Assembly (NCBI GenBank): GCA_963971425.1
Contig: OZ020514.1
Location: 15,691,218 to 15,755,217 of the forward strand
Direction of reading: 5' to 3'
Length of the DNA: 64,000 nt
From: Bryoerythrophyllum caledonicum
Taxonomy: Eukaryota > Streptophyta > Bryopsida > Pottiales > Pottiaceae
This document shows positions 58,523-64,000 of the stretch, piece after piece. The notes under the pieces are model-generated. The model saw only the letters and a list, made by a program, of their open reading frames with translations. It was not told the DNA's origin and searched no databases. The stretch's first letter is position 1. Every line of letters starts with the position of its first letter. A program made the translations under genes and the position numbers.

Positions 58523-59673
58523 TCTTTCTCACGGCCATGCTGCACTATAGGGAGTTGTGGCCGAGGTCCAAGATCCTACTCTGTTTCTGGCATGTTAAGA
58601 AGGCATGGGTAGAAAATGCGAAGAGCAAGATAAGTCGGATAGAGGATAGCGCGAATACACTGAAGGAGGTTGGAGAAGTTCTGTATGGCAAGAGGTATGT
58701 TGTTGGGACAGATCCTGTGGCGTGGGCTAACAAGGAGCTCGACAAGATCAAGGAGCAACGCCCTTCGGCTGCTAAGTTCATGAAATACATCGGCAAGCAC
58801 TTGAGAAAGAAGATTGGGATGTGGTGTGCCGCAAATCGGAACGTCCCTCATACTAGACAGAACACAAATGCTGGTATTGAGTCTTTCCACGCTAATTTGA
58901 AGAGGATTCTGTTGCTGGAGAAGCAAAGATTCGCAGGGCGCCGGTTGGATTGGTTAGCTGATGATCTCAAGAATAAGGTTACAGGACACTACTGGTATGC
59001 CCGAGCCTTGAAGGAGTTTGGTTTTATTCGCAATATCAAACAGGAGTTTCTCATTGCCAATGCAATCCTCCTTGCCTATGGGATCCCGGACTCGTATGTT
59101 TACATGAATCCAGAGGGGGAAGATATTGCGTTGGTGGTTTCTGTTGAGAATTATCCCAAAATTTGGACAGGATATGGAACCGACACTGAGTGGGCACAAT
59201 GTGATTGTTTATTGGACAACAGAACACCATGTACAAGCATGTTATGAAGGTTTTTCTTATGAAGCATCCTGAGATTGATGAAGGACTGATTCTTAGGGAA
59301 GCTGGGACAAGGTGTGGGATTGAGAGGACCATTCCAATGGTGGATGCGTTTCGATCCAAGGGGGACTACATTGAGGATGAGGAGGAGGATCTGCCAGGCC
59401 TCCCGGAGGAGGACAAAGCCTATGCTGCGTGTCTGTCAGATAGAGGCCATGCCGGGCTGCACAGCAATCAGGCGGGTCTTGGAACGGAGTCTAATCCGAT
59501 TGTTCTTCGAGATGTATCTCAGCCACAAGAGTACAAGTCTAAAAAGATACTACGGAAATGCTTTGGTATTGAAGAAAATCCAATTGTCCTTAACCCCGTT
59601 CCCCAGCCACAGAGCCAAAATTTCAAATCTACTTCCTGTAGGATACCTTTAAGCACGTGCTATTCACTCTGAG
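55741..59673 (+). pseudogene. Mutator-like (MULE) transposase with SWIM zinc finger, recently disrupted
   Basis: MULE transposases move DNA by cut and paste with a DDE site. Exons: about 55741-57101 (Ser-rich and basic N-terminus, no domain), 57304-58102, 58248-58447, 58551-59673; all joins are GT-AG and in phase. Catalytic residues: Asp in SIDATFG (codon 58073), Asp in VIVDNAQAE (58416), the CFWHVKKAW helix near 58577, and Glu in NAGIESFHANLK (58879). A SWIM-type CxCx(n)CxH finger (AQCDCLLDNRTPC then KHVMKVF) ends the core at 59.2 kb. Breaks are few: TAG 55900-55902, TGA 56845-56847, TAG 57542-57544 and a one-base deletion near 59215 within the SWIM motif. It is therefore close to intact. 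It faces the convergent zinc-finger gene at 59.66 kb, which it nearly touches. Confidence 0.88.
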
Positions 59674-60489
59674 TAAACGTTGGATACATTTTCAACACTC
59701 TAGTTCCAACTTCCTTCCACTTATCACACTGATCCTTATAACGATGATACGAAACTGCATTCTTGTCGCGAAAGTCTTCATGACAATACTTGCACCAATA
59801 GTAATAGCGCTTCTCGTGCCCAGGGTTCTCATAGAAGTGATAACGGCATGTGTAGTGCGCTTCGACTACCAGACTTTTGTATTCCTGTTCAGTATAGAGA
59901 CATGAGCATGGAACTCTACCATGTTTCAGCTCTGCTCTATAGACCCTCTTGCCTCCAACTGTATACCTTTGCAACGTGGAACGCAGCCCCTCAGAGACCT
60001 ACACCAAATTTTAGGACAACATTGAGTGCAAACTACAATGACGTGCTACAGGTTATTCTGCTAATTGTGACGTACCTCTTGCAAACCTTGCACTCCGTTT
60101 AGCAGTAGCATCTTCCATGTCGCAAGTCCCAGCCCATCTATAAGGCGCCTGTCCTCGTTGACAACCAATTTTTCGTCCTTAGGGAAATGAATTCTGGGAC
60201 TTGCCACACTAACACCTAGGAAAGATATGGAGCCAGTGCTTATGGCTGGGGGCAATTGTGGTCTACTCTCAATTGTAGCCCCGCTACATCTTCCGCCCTG
60301 TTTGGACCGTCCTGGCACAGGTTCTTCGAATACAAGGTCCGTGTCTGTAGAAGCATCGCTGTCTTCTCCTACACCATTTCGCAGCCCCAACAATGGTTCA
60401 ATCGTTGCATCAATACTAGTTTCTCCTAGAGCGACCTGTTGCAACCTTGCCCTTGTAACTTTGCGGCTCTTATCTACGGTACATCAGAA
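59660..60489 (-). CDS. Zinc-finger protein convergent with the MULE transposase
   Basis: Two exons (60489-60076 and 59998-59660) join at GAG|GTACGT and GTGTAG|GTC in phase and end at a stop at 59660. The first exon is acidic and disordered in appearance (GEDSDASTDTDLVFEEP). The second has CSCLYTEQEY, CRYHFYENPG and then YYWCKYCHEDF with a His and Cys after 12 and 18 residues, giving a CxxC...H...C arrangement like a BED-type or C2HC finger. No in-frame stop is present in this span. A TGA lies just upstream at about 60492-60494, so the start is either a further exon (an acceptor CCGTAG is present) or lost. Its tail-to-tail position with the transposase suggests an accessory DNA-binding protein of the element. 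Confidence 0.55.
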
Positions 60490-60499
60490 AAAGAGAGAA

Positions 60500-61420
60500 G
60501 ACCCACATTCAGCGAAGAGCTGTTCTGGAGCAAAATGACAGTGAAGAACCCTGCTGAAGCAAAACGATCTCATTGCGACCCAGACAACGCTATTAAAACT
60601 TTCTGCAACTCCATTCCGACCTCCTCCTCCCTGCCTCAACGGGAGGCCCCAACATTCACCAGTAACCCTAACGCAGTACAAGAATAAACTCATCTGCAAG
60701 CTCCGGTGACGAATCACAATATCCAACACTTAAATTCTTGGCGCAGCACCTGTCTGCCCAAATCAGACATTCAACATGCCTTACCCCGACAACCCACCTG
60801 CAAAAAATGAAGCTACACTGAAGGAAAATACAAAGGCGCACTCATCCCTAACCCCTGCTTCTGGAATTTCTATCACTCACCTGATTCCATCCCGTCGTCT
60901 TAATCTTCACAGAGAACTCCGCCACAACCATCGCCGCCCCTCTGTCCCGACTAAAACGATGCTATCTAAGGGATTACACCCAGGATTGTAGGATCGCGCT
61001 AAGGTCCCCCCCCACGCCAATGCTGCTCCAAAACGAGGTCGCCCCACATCTTGCTTGGCAAAGGTGCGACTCCTCTCTCCAATGAAGAGACCACCTCCGT
61101 TGGAGCTAAGCAGGCCTTCCTACAGAACATGCAAGGAGCAGCACAAGGCAGGGCTACAAAGGCGAATGACTATATGAAGTAGCCACCCGCCGAGACAGGT
61201 GGTGGCTTTTATATTTTTCCGAAGTCGCGGTTGGATGTCTCCCAACCTTGCAGGGAAATCCCTGATTCGCACTGACACTTCCACACCCTTCACGCTCTTA
61301 AAGAAAATGACCACCGCCAAGATTCCAATAAAAAGTAGGCCTCCAGACTTTGGAAACCGTATGTTCGTATGTTTAAATTTTTGCAATTGCCGAAGGTCAT
61401 GAGAGTACATATGAGGAAAC
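60500..61420. other. No supported gene; right flank of the MULE region
   Basis: Minus-strand open frame 60729-60484 could be an upstream exon of the zinc-finger gene but carries no motif. The other short open frames to 61.41 kb are not supported. A CCCCCCCC run (about 61006) and balanced composition mark the edge before the AT-rich block. Long terminal inverted repeats matching the left side were not found. Confidence 0.4.
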
Positions 61421-63230
61421 GATCATTAAAACCTACGCATGCAATATATTATTTACCAAAAATAATGTCATTTTCAATTAGATGTTTCCAAAAAAAAAAT
61501 CGAATAAAATATATAATCATATTAAGCTTCTAACTAGATCGTAAAGTTAATCAAGTAACACATGTTCGTTCATATATTGATATATTGTTGATAATTCATC
61601 TGTAATTTATGGAATACCAATTGTTGTTGAATTCTCTTGACTTCCTAATGGTTTTTTTTATTTCACCCTTTTAATTTTGGGTATATTATGTTGTCTAGTA
61701 TTCTTTTTTAGGTACTTGCGCAATTCCGTTACTATTTACTATTTTCTTAGTGTCTTCAATTATTATTCTTGTCTATGTTCTCATTTCTGTCTTGCAAAGC
61801 TTAAGATTAGTCATTGATTTGTTTATCCATCTATATATATACAACTATATATATATGATATATATATAGTATAGTATAGTAATTTGCTTCATGAAATAAA
61901 TTGCTTGTGTATTATATTTATTACGTATATTATTTTATATTGTACTTCTTTATTTATTGTTTTACTTGTATTATTTTTTGTTATCCGTTATGATTTTCTA
62001 CCTTATTTACTTCCTTATATAGCCACTTATCTTTTATCCAAGGTATCTCTTTATTTTTTTATCATCTCAAGTTTATATCTTGTTTTTGTAGTAGTCTATT
62101 ATCTTATCTTTAAGAACATTCATAAATAAATGTTATACTTTTCAATCCTTTTAATTGCGTTCAATTTATCTATTTGTGATGTTTATATTTGACGTTCTTA
62201 TTATTTATTTTATCTATTCTCTAGTTTCTCTTCTATTACTTTCTCTTCCTTCATGTTTTATTTAATTTATTTATTAAATTTTTATTCCTGTTATTTGTTT
62301 CTTATTAGTTTTTATTTACTTCTCCATTTTATCCTTCTTTTTAATGCTTTATCTTTGTCTTCGTGTCATCTGAAGTTTCCCTTTTTTTAAAAAAAAAATC
62401 CGTTATCTAACCTTTATCTTTACTTATAATTTAACGATTTCTTTTTTAGTCTTATAATTGCGACCGATTTATCCCTTTGCGATTTATTTTTCTCGTACTT
62501 CTTATTTAACTTATCTATTCTCAAGTTTCTCCTCTATTACTTTTCCTACTTTCCCTTTTTTTTTTCATTTTAAACTTTCTTCATCTAATTTATTTAATTT
62601 TGCTTTCATTTGCTGCTCCCTATTGCTTTTTTTTTTTTGCTATTTTTTTTATCTTTTATCATCTGAAGTTTACATCTTATGTTAAAAGTTTTTATTTCAA
62701 TCTACTTTCTTATGATTCAACTTTTTTTTTTACTTACGTCATTTTAATCTTCTCTTTGATGATATTCCTCGGTTTACATATATTCTCATATAAGTTGTTT
62801 TGTATTTTCTTATTCATTTATTGGTGTCTTTCATATTTCTTTCTTCTTCTTGCTATTCATTTAATCTTTTATCTTTTAATTTTGTATTCTGCATTTTTAT
62901 TTTTTTTCAATTCTCTCTAATTCAAATCCTTTTACTTCTAATTTTCTTTTCTCAACATTCATCCAGTCGAATTTTCCTTCTAATTTATCCTTTGTAATTG
63001 TTTTCCTCCTTTTTTTGACTTCTTTCCCTCTTATGTCCTGATATAGTTCCTTAATATTTTTTTTTCATTTTTCATCTGTTTTCCAATGTGGTTATTTGTT
63101 TGCACCAAAGTCTTTAACGTTGGTAACCATATAGTTTTTAAATTTTTTTTTCATTCTTTTTTATTTGTGAAATTATAATGTTTTCATCATGGACCGATTG
63201 CGGAAATGTATATAAATATCTTGAAAGGTA
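61421..63230. repeat. T-rich degenerate satellite, unit about 300 bp
   Basis: The plus strand is extremely T-rich. Recurrent phrases show a period near 300 bp: TTTATCATCTCAAGTTTATA (62059), TCATCTGAAGTTTCCC (62367) and TTTATCATCTGAAGTTTACA (62654). Likewise TTGCGTTCAATTTATC at about 62155 recurs as TTGCGACCGATTTATC at about 62458, both followed by TATTCTCNAGTTTCTCYTCT about 60 bp later. Open frames here are hydrophobic only because of the base composition. A short TA-rich palindromic run lies at 61832-61870. Confidence 0.7.
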
Positions 63231-63599
63231 CAGAAAAAAATGTACATTTAAAAAATTTTACAAAAATGTACAAATCATAATATACAGCTGAACCCAGAAA
63301 ATGGCGGCAAAACATGATTTACTGAATCTAAATACTACACCAATTTTACTTGCTATGACGAGGGGCTTGCATCACCATCCTCATAAAAGCCAACTGAAAC
63401 ACTACAACTGCGGCAACCTGCCATTCCGCTCCGTACTGCAGATAATATAGCTTCCTTCAATCCCTTCCGTAGTACAAAGATCTCGCTATGCTCAAAACAA
63501 TCGGACATTTGCACACATCATGGAAACATTCATATTATGTTAAAAATTAAATGAAGAGAACCTTAACCCTAAGCCTTGGTCTTGGTAAACAGACAAATA
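63231..63599. other. No supported gene
   Basis: Mixed-composition DNA between the T-rich satellite and the CACTACA array. No ORF or repeat with recognisable structure. Confidence 0.5.
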
Positions 63600-63715
63600 C
63601 CACTTGCACTATAGTCACTACAGCACAATACACGATCTACACTACAGCACTACAATCACTACAGCACTACAATCACTACAACACTACAATCACTACAGCA
63701 CTACAATCATCCAAG
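63600..63715. repeat. CACTACA minisatellite
   Basis: About 110 bp composed of imperfect repeats of GCACTACAATCACTACA, with near-perfect 17-bp units between about 63650 and 63710. The reverse complement contains GTAGTG and GTAGTGCTGTAG, close to the GTAGTGCA motif of the MULE region 4-8 kb away. The open frame across it is an artefact. Confidence 0.9.
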
Positions 63716-63734
63716 TAGCCCATAGAATAGAATA

Positions 63735-64000
63735 CTTACAGCATCCTACCAGTCCCTCTCGTTGGCGGTGGTTTCCTTCAAGTACGAACTCACCATCACA
63801 ATGTAGCACGCCACATAGAATCCACACGTCCAATTGTCTGGTTGCTATGGACAATTGGCATGGACCCATGACTGAATAGAGGCCACCCTCTTCCACTCAT
63901 GAGTACCCGGTCCATGTCCATTGGCCATGCACCACAACTTCGCCATTGCCTCGTGGAGACGCTGTGGGCCATGGAAGTTCGGATTTGTGTGATAACCAGA
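63735..64000 (-). pseudogene. Ulp1-like (C48) cysteine peptidase, C-terminal part, cut by the window edge
   Basis: Ulp1-type peptidases remove SUMO, and diverged copies are carried by several plant DNA transposons. The minus strand reads NFHGPQRLHEAMAKLWCMAN near 63980-63920, KRVASIQSWVHANCP, then QPDNWTCGFYVACYIVMVSS near 63832-63775. The Gln of QP and the Cys of WTCGFYV match the oxyanion Gln and catalytic Cys of the family. The catalytic His and Asp would lie beyond the window. Two in-frame TAGs (before QPDNW, and in the DW-stop-D segment) indicate decay. Confidence 0.6.

Noticed and set aside
61884-62997. Hydrophobic ORFs resembling membrane or organelle proteins
   Set aside because: T-rich codons give Phe/Leu/Ile by composition; no start context, no family motif, and the DNA is a degenerate satellite.
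63600-63715. CRISPR-like array
   Set aside because: Simple minisatellite without spacers, in eukaryotic DNA; no Cas-like genes.

Overview
The window is nuclear DNA of a land plant. The evidence is a multi-exon pectin-type methyltransferase gene with GT-AG introns of about 100-280 bp, a BES1/BZR1-type brassinosteroid transcription factor fragment, and several plant transposon families. Two of the transposase-like families (the DUF7869-type protein at 0-3.3 kb and the GHGKG/DYAENY protein at 23.6-26.2 kb) are ones I associate mainly with bryophytes and other seed-free plants, so I favour a moss, liverwort, lycophyte or fern. I cannot resolve it further. I saw no reverse transcriptase, LTR pair, tRNA, rRNA or CRISPR array.

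Layout. 0-4.2 kb (+): decayed DUF7869-type element. 4.6-6.3 kb (+): unrecognised decayed ORFs. 6.5-10.4 kb (+): degenerate copy of a linker plus two FCP1-like phosphatase domains. 10.4-13.1 kb: AT-rich. 13.15-15.1 kb: microsatellite, then a tandem repeat of about 265 bp. 15.2-18.2 kb (+): decayed unknown gene. 19.6-20.0 kb: MITE-like element. 20.8-23.5 kb: decayed unknown ORFs. 23.6-26.2 kb (-): decayed GHGKG/DYAENY transposase-like gene. 28.5-31.1 kb (+): decayed coiled-coil/RING gene. 31.8-33.5 kb (-): hAT transposase pseudogene. 35.7-39.3 kb (-): an apparently intact PMT-type methyltransferase gene (11 exons, 664 codons), the one clear host gene. 39.4-40.9 kb: two MITE-like elements against its 5' end. 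43.5-44.3 kb: short repeats. 44.6-51.7 kb (-): a Crypton-type tyrosine recombinase followed by an acidic linker and two FCP1-like domains. 53.6-54.7 kb: hairpin and BES1/BZR1 fragment. 55.7-60.5 kb: MULE transposase with a convergent zinc-finger gene. 61.4-63.2 kb: T-rich degenerate satellite. 63.6-64.0 kb: CACTACA array and a partial Ulp1-like peptidase (-).

How it fits together. Apart from the methyltransferase this is an accessory, transposon-built region. The most unusual object is the 44.6-51.7 kb element. Its C-terminal half (linker and two FCP1-like domains) matches the 6.5-10.4 kb region in opposite orientation, so the module is repeated. The recombinase exons splice in phase into the linker, which suggests one large recombinase-phosphatase gene. 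Three unrelated elements also each carry their own over-represented short motif in introns and flanks: CCGGAGATCTCCGG at 0-4 kb, GTAGGATCCTAC in the recombinase/FCP1 copies, and GTAGTGCA around the MULE.
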